Shown here: positions 17,011 through 24,388 of the stretch, one piece after another
How positions within the stretch are numbered: position 1 is the first letter of the stretch
How the letters are laid out: each line of letters begins with the position of its first letter
Source of the DNA: Polyangium sp. y55x31
Lineage (GTDB): Bacteria; Myxococcota_A; Polyangia; Polyangiales; Polyangiaceae
Direction: 5' to 3'
Length of the DNA: 64,000 nucleotides
NCBI RefSeq assembly: GCF_029946505.1
Contig: NZ_JARZHG010000049.1
Location: 16,103 to 80,102, forward strand
The notes under the pieces: model-generated
The model's input: only the letters and a program-made list of their open reading frames with translations
What the model was told of the DNA's origin: nothing
The model's database searches: none
Position numbers and translations under genes: made by a program

Positions 17011-18495
17011 ATGGAAACCATGAAATACGCGCACGGTCGGCCGAGGTCTGGATCCAGGACGAGCGCTCCTTCATCGCTCGTCCTTCTCGCTTCATCGCTC
17101 GTGATCGTCGCAGCGCCCGCGTGCGTCGCGCCCGAGCTCGACGAACCGTCCGTCGACACAGCGACGTTCGCATACACAGTCCCGGCGAAAGGGACAGCGA
17201 CCACGCTCGACGTCGCCGCCTGGAACCTGGAGTGGTTCGGCGACACGAGCCGCGGCCCCACGAACGACACACTCCAGCGGCAAAACGCGTACGACGTGAT
17301 CAGCGGCGCAGACATGGATCTCTGGGGCGTCGAGGAGATCGTCAGCGTCTCGCAATGGAACACGCTCAAATCACAGCTCGTCGGTTACGCCGGGTTCCTG
17401 TCGAACGACCCAATCGTGACGAACGGCTCCTCCTACTACACCTCATCCGAACAAAAACTCGGCTTCCTCTACAAGACCTCGATCGCCACAGTGCAAAGCG
17501 CGCGCGTGATCCTGACGGCCTACGACTACGAGTTCGCCGGCCGGCCTCCGCTCGAAGTAAAGCTCTCGGTCACGCTGAACGGCACGACGGAGAACGTAGT
17601 CGTCATCGTCCTCCACATGAAAGCGCTCGCCGACGCCGCGAGCTACGAGCGCCGGCTCGACGCATCCGCCGCGCTGAAATCCCATCTCGACACGAACTAC
17701 CCGACGCAAAAGGTATTCGTCGTAGGCGATTTCAACGACGACCTCGACAAGTCCATCTCGGGCAGCACCACCCCCTACGCCAACTTCCTCGCCGACACCG
17801 CCGACTACCATTTCGCCACGAAGGTCCTCACGGACGCAAACATCTCCTCGACGTCGAGCGGCGGCGCGACCATCGATCACCATCTCGTCACGAACGAGCT
17901 CGCCCTGACCCTCGTCCCCGGCTCCGTCGAAGCCTACCGCGTCTCCAATTTCATCCCAAGCTACGCCTCCACGACGAGCGACCACTTTCCAATCCTGAGC
18001 CGCTACACCTGGGCCGCCGCCAAGCCCGCGCAAGTCATCATCAACGAGATCTGCGCGAACGAGCCCGGCAGCAGCGTGGTCGGCGAATTCGTCGAAATCG
18101 TCAACATCGGCGGCGTCCCCGCCACACTCGACGGCTGGACAATCTCAGACGCCTCCTCAGTGCGGCACACATTCGCCGCAGGCACGACACTCGCCGCAGG
18201 CAAGAGCCTCGTCGTCTTCGGCACAGCCGCCGGCATCCCCGCAGGCACCCCAAACGCAATCGAAAGCAGCACGAGCAACCTGGGCCTCGCAAACGGCGGA
18301 GACGCCGTCTACCTGCGCGACGCCGCAGGCACAACAAAAGACTCGTTCAGCTACCCCGCCTCCCTCGCCGCAGTCGACGGCGTCAGCATGAACCGCAGCC
18401 CCGACGCCGCCGAAAGCGCCACCTTCGTCCTACACACGAATCTCGTCGCGGCAGGAAGCTCGCCAGGCACGCGGGCGAATGGGGCGGCGTTCTGA
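17011..18495 (+). CDS. Secreted endonuclease/exonuclease/phosphatase-family protein with lamin-tail domain
   Basis: A 494-residue exported protein. An N-terminal signal (SSLVLLASSLVIVAAPACVAP) may be a lipoprotein signal. Residues about 65-350 form an EEP (DNase I-like) domain: DVAAWNLEWFGD, WGVEEIVS (metal-binding Glu), VVVIVLHMKA, VVGDFNDDLDK and TSDHFPI, covering the catalytic Asp-Asn and Asp-His pairs. The last 130 or so residues are a lamin-tail domain (VIINEICANEPGSSVVGEFVEIVN, then LDGWTISD and GKSLVVFG). This combination is typical of secreted bacterial nucleases involved in extracellular DNA turnover. ATG 17011 or 17020 could be the start. It converges on the ECF41 gene across the repeat complex. 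Confidence 0.87.
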   Translation: METMKYAHGRPRSGSRTSAPSSLVLLASSLVIVAAPACVAPELDEPSVDTATFAYTVPAKGTATTLDVAAWNLEWFGDTSRGPTNDTLQRQNAYDVISGADMDLWGVEEIVSVSQWNTLKSQLVGYAGFLSNDPIVTNGSSYYTSSEQKLGFLYKTSIATVQSARVILTAYDYEFAGRPPLEVKLSVTLNGTTENVVVIVLHMKALADAASYERRLDASAALKSHLDTNYPTQKVFVVGDFNDDLDKSISGSTTPYANFLADTADYHFATKVLTDANISSTSSGGATIDHHLVTNELALTLVPGSVEAYRVSNFIPSYASTTSDHFPILSRYTWAAAKPAQVIINEICANEPGSSVVGEFVEIVNIGGVPATLDGWTISDASSVRHTFAAGTTLAAGKSLVVFGTAAGIPAGTPNAIESSTSNLGLANGGDAVYLRDAAGTTKDSFSYPASLAAVDGVSMNRSPDAAESATFVLHTNLVAAGSSPGTRANGAAF

Positions 18496-18509
18496 TGGCG
18501 GGCGTCGCG

Positions 18510-18613
18510 CCGGGGCGCTGCCCCGGACCCCGCGGGGGCTGTTCGCCCCTCGACCCGAACCAGCGCAAGCGCTGGACCATTTGAGGAAGAACTGCGCAAT
18601 GCGCAGTTCTTCC
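18510..18613 (+). repeat. Palindromic intergenic repeat, copy B
   Basis: The same serial-hairpin architecture as copy A: CCGGGGC/GCCCCGG (18510-18526), a GGGGGC/GCCCCT-type hairpin, CCAGCGC/GCGCTGG (around 18560-18574), and a terminal hairpin with 13-bp perfect arms GGAAGAACTGCGC (18585-18597, 18601-18613). It begins 15 bp after the nuclease stop codon. Confidence 0.75.
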
Positions 18614-18642
18614 CACAGGCCGGTGGCAAGACCATGGAGGTG

Positions 18643-18684
18643 CGTTTCAAGCTGGCGACGGGGACACCGTTGCCGGTTGAAACG
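18643..18684. repeat. Central dyad of the B/C repeat complex
   Basis: Arms CGTTTCAA (18643-18650) and TTGAAACG (18677-18684) enclose a second, partly wobble-paired stem (GGCGACGG with CCGTTGCC). A further pair CAAGACCA (18627-18634) and TGGTCTTG (18719-18726) surrounds it, so the spacer between copies B and C is itself dyad-symmetric. Confidence 0.65.
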
Positions 18685-18738
18685 TCAGCGCTGCCGCCTT
18701 GCCTGGAAGGGTCGCCTTTGGTCTTGACCCTGGCCGTT

Positions 18739-18843
18739 CGATGAACTGCGCGGAGCGCAGTTCATCGACCCCGAGTCCAGCGCTTGCGCTGGTCCGGGTG
18801 CAGGGGCGGACAGCCCCTGCTGGGGCCTGGGGCAAAGCCCCAG
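18739..18843 (-). repeat. Palindromic intergenic repeat, copy C (inverted orientation)
   Basis: The mirror image of copy B: terminal hairpin with 13-bp arms CGATGAACTGCGC (18739-18751, 18755-18767), CCAGCGC/GCGCTGG (around 18777-18792), a CAGGGG/CCCCTG hairpin, and CTGGGGC/GCCCCAG (18827-18843). It ends 10 bp before the ECF41 stop codon, so copies B and C sit back-to-back between two convergent genes. Confidence 0.75.
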
Positions 18844-18853
18844 CGCAGCGCCA

Positions 18854-19777
18854 TCAGACGACAGGCCCCACCGCCGAAAGCTTCTTCGTCGCCAGCACCC
18901 AATAGATTGCCCGGATCGATCCATCGTCGCCGATCTCGCATTGCAGCACTGATCGCGGCGCGATCTTCCGCCCTGGGGCGTGCTCCAGTACCACGGCGGG
19001 CAGCCCGTTCAGCATTCGGAATGTGAATCGCGCGGCCATGTTGCGCCGTTTGCCGAGACCCATGAGTAGGCGCCCGACTCGATCTCGCCCCAGGATGGGC
19101 AGGCGTGCTGCGAAAAACTCGCCTCCGCCGTCGCTCAGGTGCCGGACTTCTGCGTCCAGCATCGATTCGAGGGCTTTCCCGTCCGTGGTCCCGAGCGCCA
19201 GGAGAAAACGCCCCAGTGCTGCGCGTGTTTTTTCTACGAGCTCGGGGGTGCGGCGTGTCCGGCTCGATTCGTAGGCGGAGAGCGCGCGACGGGCCCGGTG
19301 GTGCATCGTCTTCACGGCCGTCTCTGTCATTCCGAGTGCGTCGGCGGCTTCCTTTACCGACCAGTCGAACACGTCGCAGAGCAGCACGATGGCCCGCTGC
19401 CGCGGCGTCAGCGCCTCCAGTGCTACGAGGAACGCCATCGACACGCTCTCCAGGAGATCGTAACGCCCCTCGGTCTCGACCGGCTCGACTCCGATTTCCA
19501 GCGCGCCGTCGCCGTCCGTCTCGACCGGCGATGGCAGCCAGGGGCCATCGTATGCGCGCCGTCGCCGCGCGCGTAGCCGGTCGATCCCGAGGTTTACCGC
19601 CACGCGCGTCAGCCATGGCCGCATGGGTTCATCGGCGCGGGCTGGCGGACGCTCGAGGGCGCGCAGGAGTGTCTCCTGCACGAGATCGTCTGCGTCCGCT
19701 GCCGATCCGGTCAATCGGTAGCAGAGCCCCCACAAGTACCGCCGATGCTCCCGCGCGAGCCCGTCCCCGTCAGCCAT
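18854..19777 (-). CDS. ECF41-group RNA polymerase sigma factor with SnoaL-like C-terminal domain
   Basis: A 307-residue protein. Sigma region 2 (LWGLCYRLTGSAADADDLVQETLLRAL) and region 4 (LTPRQRAIVLLCDVFDWSVKEAADALGMTETAVKTMHHRAR) are followed by a fused SnoaL/NTF2-like domain of about 110 residues. Three signatures of the ECF41 group are present: WLPSP in the linker (WLPEP-like), DGGGE (DGGGK-like) and NGLPA (NGxPG-like). In this group the C-terminal extension replaces an anti-sigma factor and tunes activity. The start at 19775-19777 lies 5 bp after the FAD-oxidoreductase stop, so the two form an operon; known ECF41 partners are carboxymuconolactone decarboxylases, oxidoreductases or epimerases, and this one fits the oxidoreductase class. 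Confidence 0.9.
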   Translation of the reverse strand: MADGDGLAREHRRYLWGLCYRLTGSAADADDLVQETLLRALERPPARADEPMRPWLTRVAVNLGIDRLRARRRRAYDGPWLPSPVETDGDGALEIGVEPVETEGRYDLLESVSMAFLVALEALTPRQRAIVLLCDVFDWSVKEAADALGMTETAVKTMHHRARRALSAYESSRTRRTPELVEKTRAALGRFLLALGTTDGKALESMLDAEVRHLSDGGGEFFAARLPILGRDRVGRLLMGLGKRRNMAARFTFRMLNGLPAVVLEHAPGRKIAPRSVLQCEIGDDGSIRAIYWVLATKKLSAVGPVV

Positions 19778-19782
19778 CACCG

Positions 19783-21111
19783 TCACGCCCTCGCATCCAA
19801 AACCTTTCGGCCCGCCTCGCCAAGCACATTCACCTCTCGCCGCGTGGCGGCTTGCGCCGCGGCTCTCCCGCTCGCGAGGCTTGCGTCCGCGAGCATGCCC
19901 GCGTGGCCCACCCAGTCGCCTGCCACGAATACCCCGGGTGCGCCCGGCACTGCGGGCCCGGGCCGGCCACGCGCGCCGCCGCGTGATGCCTGCGGGAAAT
20001 CGTGCGCCACCGTGATCGACGGCAAGAATCGACGCTCGACCACGAGGTTTTTCGCGCCCGGTTGCAACAGTTCGAGCACCTCTTCGAGCTCGCGCTCGCC
20101 TGCCCGTGGATCGTCGAGCGCGCCGTACCGCGCCACGTGCACCACGGCGCCGCCTTCGGGCGCGAGGCGTGCGGACGCCGAGTGCACCGAGAAGTAGAGC
20201 GGCCGATCGATCCCCAGCGCGAACGTGTTCCGCGGCTGCGGCAGGCGCGAGAGCGCGACGTCGAGGCACGCGGCCGTCACGGGGATCGCCGCCGCGGCCC
20301 ACGCCGCGAGGACCGGCACGTCGGGCAAGAGCGACGAGGCGAGCGAAGGGCTCGCCGCGATGATCACGGCGTCCGCGGGGATCTCCGCCCCGTCCGCGAG
20401 CCGGACTGCCTTCACGCGCCCATCCTCCCGCACCACGGACACGGCCTTCGCGCCCGCGACGATCTCCGCCCCCGCGGCCCGCGCCACGCCCGCGAGCCCT
20501 TTCACCAGCGTCTGCCAGCCGTCGTGCAGGTAGATCACGCCCCGCGTCGTCCCGAGCTGGAACTGCGAGATGGCCGCGTCCGCCGAGAGCCGCGTGAGGT
20601 CCGACGAGTACGTCGAGAGCCGGATCAGCGCGCGGACCACGGCCCGGGCCTCGGGCGTGCGGACCTTCTGCGTGAGGAACGCCTCGAAGCTCGTCTCGCC
20701 GAGGGCCGTGACGTCGACCTTGTCGAGACGAGCGAGCAGCCGCGCAACCTCGATCTTCCCGATGAGCGGCAAGAGCGACGACGTCAAGAGCGACACGGGC
20801 CCGGTCGGCAGGGCCCGGAGCAGCTCGCCATCGATCGCATATGCACCGCTGTTCGTGGGCGGAGGTGCGCCTTTCATCTCCACGCCGAGCTCGTCGAGCA
20901 CGCGCTCGGCCTCACCGCCGCGGTAAAGCGCGTGAGGACCGATGTTCAACGAAAACCCCTTCTTCTCGTGGGTCGCCGCGCGCCCCCCGAGCTCGGACGC
21001 CTTCTCCAGCACCGTCACCCGCCGGCCCGCCCGCGCCGCATACGCCGCCGCCGAAAGCCCCGCGAGCCCGCCGCCGATGACCACCACCCGAGCCGCCGTG
21101 TTCGTCGTCAT
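19783..21111 (-). CDS. FAD-dependent amine oxidase / phytoene desaturase-like oxidoreductase
   Basis: A 442-residue flavoprotein. The N-terminal dinucleotide-binding motif VVVIGGGLAGLSAAAYAARAG, followed by VTVLEKASELGGRA, is the GG-doublet signature of the protoporphyrinogen oxidase/phytoene desaturase/amine oxidase superfamily; the C-terminal FAD motif is GVFVAGDWVGHAGMLADAS. The substrate is not evident, and no carotenoid genes are adjacent. It lies directly upstream of the ECF41 sigma gene (5-bp gap) and is probably the target operon of that sigma factor. The start ATG at 21109-21111 is chosen by the family N-terminus. Confidence 0.88.
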   Translation of the reverse strand: MTTNTAARVVVIGGGLAGLSAAAYAARAGRRVTVLEKASELGGRAATHEKKGFSLNIGPHALYRGGEAERVLDELGVEMKGAPPPTNSGAYAIDGELLRALPTGPVSLLTSSLLPLIGKIEVARLLARLDKVDVTALGETSFEAFLTQKVRTPEARAVVRALIRLSTYSSDLTRLSADAAISQFQLGTTRGVIYLHDGWQTLVKGLAGVARAAGAEIVAGAKAVSVVREDGRVKAVRLADGAEIPADAVIIAASPSLASSLLPDVPVLAAWAAAAIPVTAACLDVALSRLPQPRNTFALGIDRPLYFSVHSASARLAPEGGAVVHVARYGALDDPRAGERELEEVLELLQPGAKNLVVERRFLPSITVAHDFPQASRGGARGRPGPAVPGAPGVFVAGDWVGHAGMLADASLASGRAAAQAATRREVNVLGEAGRKVLDARA

Positions 21112-21193
21112 GATCGCACCTCTCAGGGGAGGCACGTCGGGGGGTGGCGAAAGGTTACGCGGAATCGACGTGGGCGCGATCGAGGGGGCGAGG

Positions 21194-21481
21194 TTACTTC
21201 CGGGCCAGCCACTCCAGGAGGGCGACGAGGGCGGCGAGGCCGGCGATGGGGAGGGCGATCCAGCCGAGGAAGGTGACCCAGCCGCGGCGCAGGGAGCGGC
21301 CGCCTCGGTCTTCGCAGGCGAGACAGATGGCCCAGACGCGGGTGCCGCCTTCGGTGAGGACGCAGCAGTCGCCGCAGACGGGAGACTGGCAACGCGCGCA
21401 GGGACCGGCGGCAACGGCGCTGCAGCGGACGCAGCGCGCGATGGGGGGGCCGTCGTCGTGGGGGATCAGGCCGCCGGACAT
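21194..21481 (-). CDS. Small Cys-rich zinc-binding membrane protein
   Basis: A 95-residue protein. The N-terminal half has CxxC-type pairs (CVRCSAVAAGPCARCQSPVCGDCCV...CLAC), which resembles a B-box or zinc-ribbon-like metal site; the C-terminal half is one transmembrane helix (WVTFLGWIALPIAGLAALVALLEWLA). Such one-TM zinc-binding proteins are common and mostly uncharacterised in myxobacteria. It is divergent from the lipoprotein gene at 21552. Function unknown. Confidence 0.7.
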   Translation of the reverse strand: MSGGLIPHDDGPPIARCVRCSAVAAGPCARCQSPVCGDCCVLTEGGTRVWAICLACEDRGGRSLRRGWVTFLGWIALPIAGLAALVALLEWLARK

Positions 21482-21551
21482 GGGGGGAGTCTAGCCTTGC
21501 CTGGTCGCACTGGAACACCCTCTCAGAGGTGGTCCCGTATAAACTCTCTAC

Positions 21552-23027
21552 GTGAGACGTACCTCGCTCCTGCTCTTCCTGCTGCTCACCGCGTGCGGAG
21601 CGCGCACATCCCTCGATCTCGGCAGCGCTCCGCCCACGAGCCTCCCGCCGACGGAGCCACATGCCTGCCTCGCCGACCTCGCGAGGACGAGCGCTCCCGA
21701 CTGGGAGCGCGGCCACGCGTGCGACGCGGGATCGCTCGGCGACGATATCGGGATGTTCGCGATGGTGGGCTTCGACCTCATCGGCGTGACCAGCGCCGGG
21801 CCTCGCATCATCCACCGCTTCTTCGAAGGACAGGATGACACGAAGGCGACCGCCATCGACACGGCTATGGTCGTCCGTGGCGATTACGTGGCCGCGACGG
21901 TCACCCGTGAGCCTCACGGGCTCGCGTATGGCGATCCGATCCACGCCGAGACCGTGCTCCTTCGCCGCGACGGAACGCTCCTCGGGCAGCACCTGGAAGA
22001 GGGCCCGTCGATCTCGAGCGTCGGGCTGGTTGGCTTCTTTCTGAGCGACCGCGGGATCATCGTCGCTGGCCGCCGGTTCAAGGACGACATCCACACATCC
22101 GCAGCAAGGGATACGGGCCTCCTGGCCACGACCCCCGATGTACAACCGATCGCCGAGCCGGCGCCGAGCGGCCGCGTCGTGGTTCGCTCGGCGGATCCGA
22201 ACTCGTCGGAGGTGATCCTCTCCTGGCTCGACCCGTGTACGGGCGAGCTTCATCCGACCCGCGAAAGCGCGCGCATGACGCATGGGACCTTTCGGACGTG
22301 GGGGCACCGGCTCGTGTATCTCGACGACGTCGATCCGACGCAGCTCGTCATCGAAGATCCGGAGGGCTCGACGACGATCCCTCTCGGCGAGAAAGGCGAG
22401 CTCATCGAAATCCATCCCGCGGGGCACGCGCTGCTCGAGACGGCGGTCGAGGGGCGTGTGCTCCTCGCCGACTTGAACGCGCACACGGCGCGCGCGATCA
22501 CGGTCCAGATGCCGCCGGGTTGGACCGAGATGACCCCTGCGCGGCCGACGTCGGATGGACGGCTTTACCTGGCGATGCGCGACAGCGCCGTCTGTCATCT
22601 CGAGGTGAGCAGCGACGGCCTCTCGTGGACGCCGGTGGGCCTGCCCATTGGGGAGGTCTTCGGGGCAGCGGCGCGCGAGTCGAATGGGACGTTCTACCTC
22701 TATGGCAGCATCAACGCGGTCACGATCCCACCGTGGGATCCTCCGCCTCCTGGAACGATGCGACTCGACCACAACAGCGTGCAGGTCGCGCGCGAAGATG
22801 GCACGAGCGTCGTGCTCAAAAACCCTCCTTTCGGTCAGTATTGGCTCGACGACTTCCAGCTGGCCGCCGATGGCGGGTGCGTGTCCGATGGGAACAACGG
22901 AGGCGTCGAGATCACCCACACGTCGAGCGGGACGGTGATGTTCGTGCCCCTCGCGGATCCAAAGATTTACGATCCGGTGGACGTGTCGACGTTCGTCCCG
23001 GGAGACGACATGATGCCGTGGTATTGA
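21552..23027 (+). CDS. Lipoprotein of unknown function, beta-propeller-like
   Basis: A 491-residue protein with a clear lipoprotein signal MRRTSLLLFLLLTACGART (lipobox LTAC), translated from a GTG at 21552. The mature part consists of repeated beta-strand-rich segments of 40-60 residues with GxxLxL and DDxxPTQLVI patterns, suggesting a beta-propeller, but no named repeat is certain. Paired Cys residues (for example HACLADL, HACDAG, DPCTGEL) suggest disulfides. It is followed directly by a 42-bp minisatellite. Confidence 0.7.
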   Translation: MRRTSLLLFLLLTACGARTSLDLGSAPPTSLPPTEPHACLADLARTSAPDWERGHACDAGSLGDDIGMFAMVGFDLIGVTSAGPRIIHRFFEGQDDTKATAIDTAMVVRGDYVAATVTREPHGLAYGDPIHAETVLLRRDGTLLGQHLEEGPSISSVGLVGFFLSDRGIIVAGRRFKDDIHTSAARDTGLLATTPDVQPIAEPAPSGRVVVRSADPNSSEVILSWLDPCTGELHPTRESARMTHGTFRTWGHRLVYLDDVDPTQLVIEDPEGSTTIPLGEKGELIEIHPAGHALLETAVEGRVLLADLNAHTARAITVQMPPGWTEMTPARPTSDGRLYLAMRDSAVCHLEVSSDGLSWTPVGLPIGEVFGAAARESNGTFYLYGSINAVTIPPWDPPPPGTMRLDHNSVQVAREDGTSVVLKNPPFGQYWLDDFQLAADGGCVSDGNNGGVEITHTSSGTVMFVPLADPKIYDPVDVSTFVPGDDMMPWY

Positions 23028-23131
23028 CCGGTTCCGGTCGCCGCAGCGCCTTCCGGTCGGATCCAGCCACGACCATCCGGAGCCCAAGACGTTCCCATCC
23101 CTCGCAACGCTGCCGGATCGGGATCCCGGAC

Positions 23132-23425
23132 GATTCCCCCGCCGTGCAACGCCCGCGGACGGGGAGCCCGGATGATTCCCCCGCCGCGCAACGCCCGCGG
23201 ACGGGGATCCCGGACGATTCCCCCGCCGCGCAACGCCCGCGGATCTGGATCCCGAACGATTCCCCCGCCGCGCAACGCCCGCGGATCTGGATCCCGAACG
23301 ATTCCCCCGCCGTGCAACACCCGCGGATCTGGATCCCGAACGATTCCCCCGCCGTGCAACACCCGCGGACGGGGATCCCGGACGATTCCCCCGCCGCGCA
23401 ACGCCCGCGGATCCAGATCCCGGCA
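23132..23425. repeat. 42-bp tandem repeat array (minisatellite), seven units
   Basis: Units starting GATTCCCCCGCCG occur exactly every 42 bp at 23132, 23174, 23216, 23258, 23300, 23342 and 23384, with degenerate flanking copies (TCCCATCCCTCGCAA on both sides). Units differ at a few blocks: GTGCAACGCC or GCGCAACGCC or GTGCAACACC, and GGACGGGGA or GGATCTGGA. 42 is a multiple of 3, so all frames stay open; a repeat-encoded frame from 23172 to 23552 exists but has no ribosome site, and I do not call it a gene. Confidence 0.9.
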
Positions 23426-23632
23426 CGCTCCCATCCCTCGCAAGACACCCCGCCACGCGGCGCGGCTCGTTCCTCCCTCGGCGAACGCGCGTCGCCATGC
23501 CTCCGGTAGGCCTGCCGACGGTTTCATGCTCACCTTTTTCACTCTCGCATGAATGATCCGCTCCGAACGTCTAACGCGCGAACCCGAAACGACCCCGCCC
23601 ACGCCGTGCGGGGGCAGGGGAGGAGAAGAGCC

Positions 23633-24292
23633 ATGCGATGCCCTCGTGAGACCGATGGGAGTCCCGTTCACCGCCGTCACATCCGTTTTCACCTCACGGC
23701 CTGCAAGGGCGCAGGCCCCGTGCACGACATGTTGGCCGCGGAGGCGAGCACGATTTACATGAACCTGAGGGACGCCGAGCGTGCCCGCGAGGACGCCGAG
23801 GACGCGGCCACCGCTGCGTCGGCCGGGCTCTCGCGCGCCGAGAGCACGCTCGAGAACGCGATCCGCGAGCTCGATGCAGCAGCGAAGAAGCTCGACCGCA
23901 AGGATCCAGCCCTCGCCGCGCAGCGCACGATTTTCCCGGCGGGCCTGCGCCCGGTGCTCAAGCCCGAGGGGCAGGCGCAGCTCGACGTCTTGCTCCCCTT
24001 GCGGGTCCGGCTCGCGCCCTTCGCCGGCAAGGGCGACGTGGACGACGCCATCGCCGGCCTCGATTACGCGGAAATGCAGCACCGCGCCGCCCTCGAAACC
24101 GTGGACCTGGCCGCCGCGGAGGTCGACACGCGTTTCGCCCACGAACGAGCCGCGCGCCGCGCCGTACGCGAGCAACTGGTGAGCGCCTTCGGCCGGCTGC
24201 GGGATCATTACAAAGCGCACCCGGCCGCCGCCGAGGCGTTCTTCCTGCGAGAGCGTTCGCTGTCGAAGCGCAAATCCGACGGCACCAAGTAG
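23633..24292 (+). CDS. Hypothetical coiled-coil protein
   Basis: A 219-residue protein. A strong ribosome site (GGGGAGGAGAAG) precedes ATG 23633. The N-terminus has two Cys/His residues (MRCPRETDG...HRRHIRFHLTACKG), which look like a short zinc-finger-type motif; residues about 45-100 are a long Ala/Glu/Arg/Asp-rich helix (LRDAERAREDAEDAATAASAGLSRAESTLENAIREL), and a second helical hairpin follows after a Pro/Gly-rich break. No signal peptide. The pattern suggests a cytoplasmic structural or regulatory coiled coil; I recognise no family. Confidence 0.65.
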   Translation: MRCPRETDGSPVHRRHIRFHLTACKGAGPVHDMLAAEASTIYMNLRDAERAREDAEDAATAASAGLSRAESTLENAIRELDAAAKKLDRKDPALAAQRTIFPAGLRPVLKPEGQAQLDVLLPLRVRLAPFAGKGDVDDAIAGLDYAEMQHRAALETVDLAAAEVDTRFAHERAARRAVREQLVSAFGRLRDHYKAHPAAAEAFFLRERSLSKRKSDGTK

Positions 24293-24388
24293 CCGCTCGC
24301 CCCCGCCGCGATACCCTCCTGATCACCCGATCCCCGCGCCCCACCAAATCCTTCCGCGGCTGCCGACCCCTGCGGTAGGGTGACCGCC

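Noticed and set aside
23132..23425. CRISPR array
   Set aside because: Units are contiguous 42-bp copies without unique spacers, and no cas genes are present.
23172..23552. A 126-codon repeat-encoded protein
   Set aside because: No ribosome site; all frames are open because the repeat length is a multiple of three.
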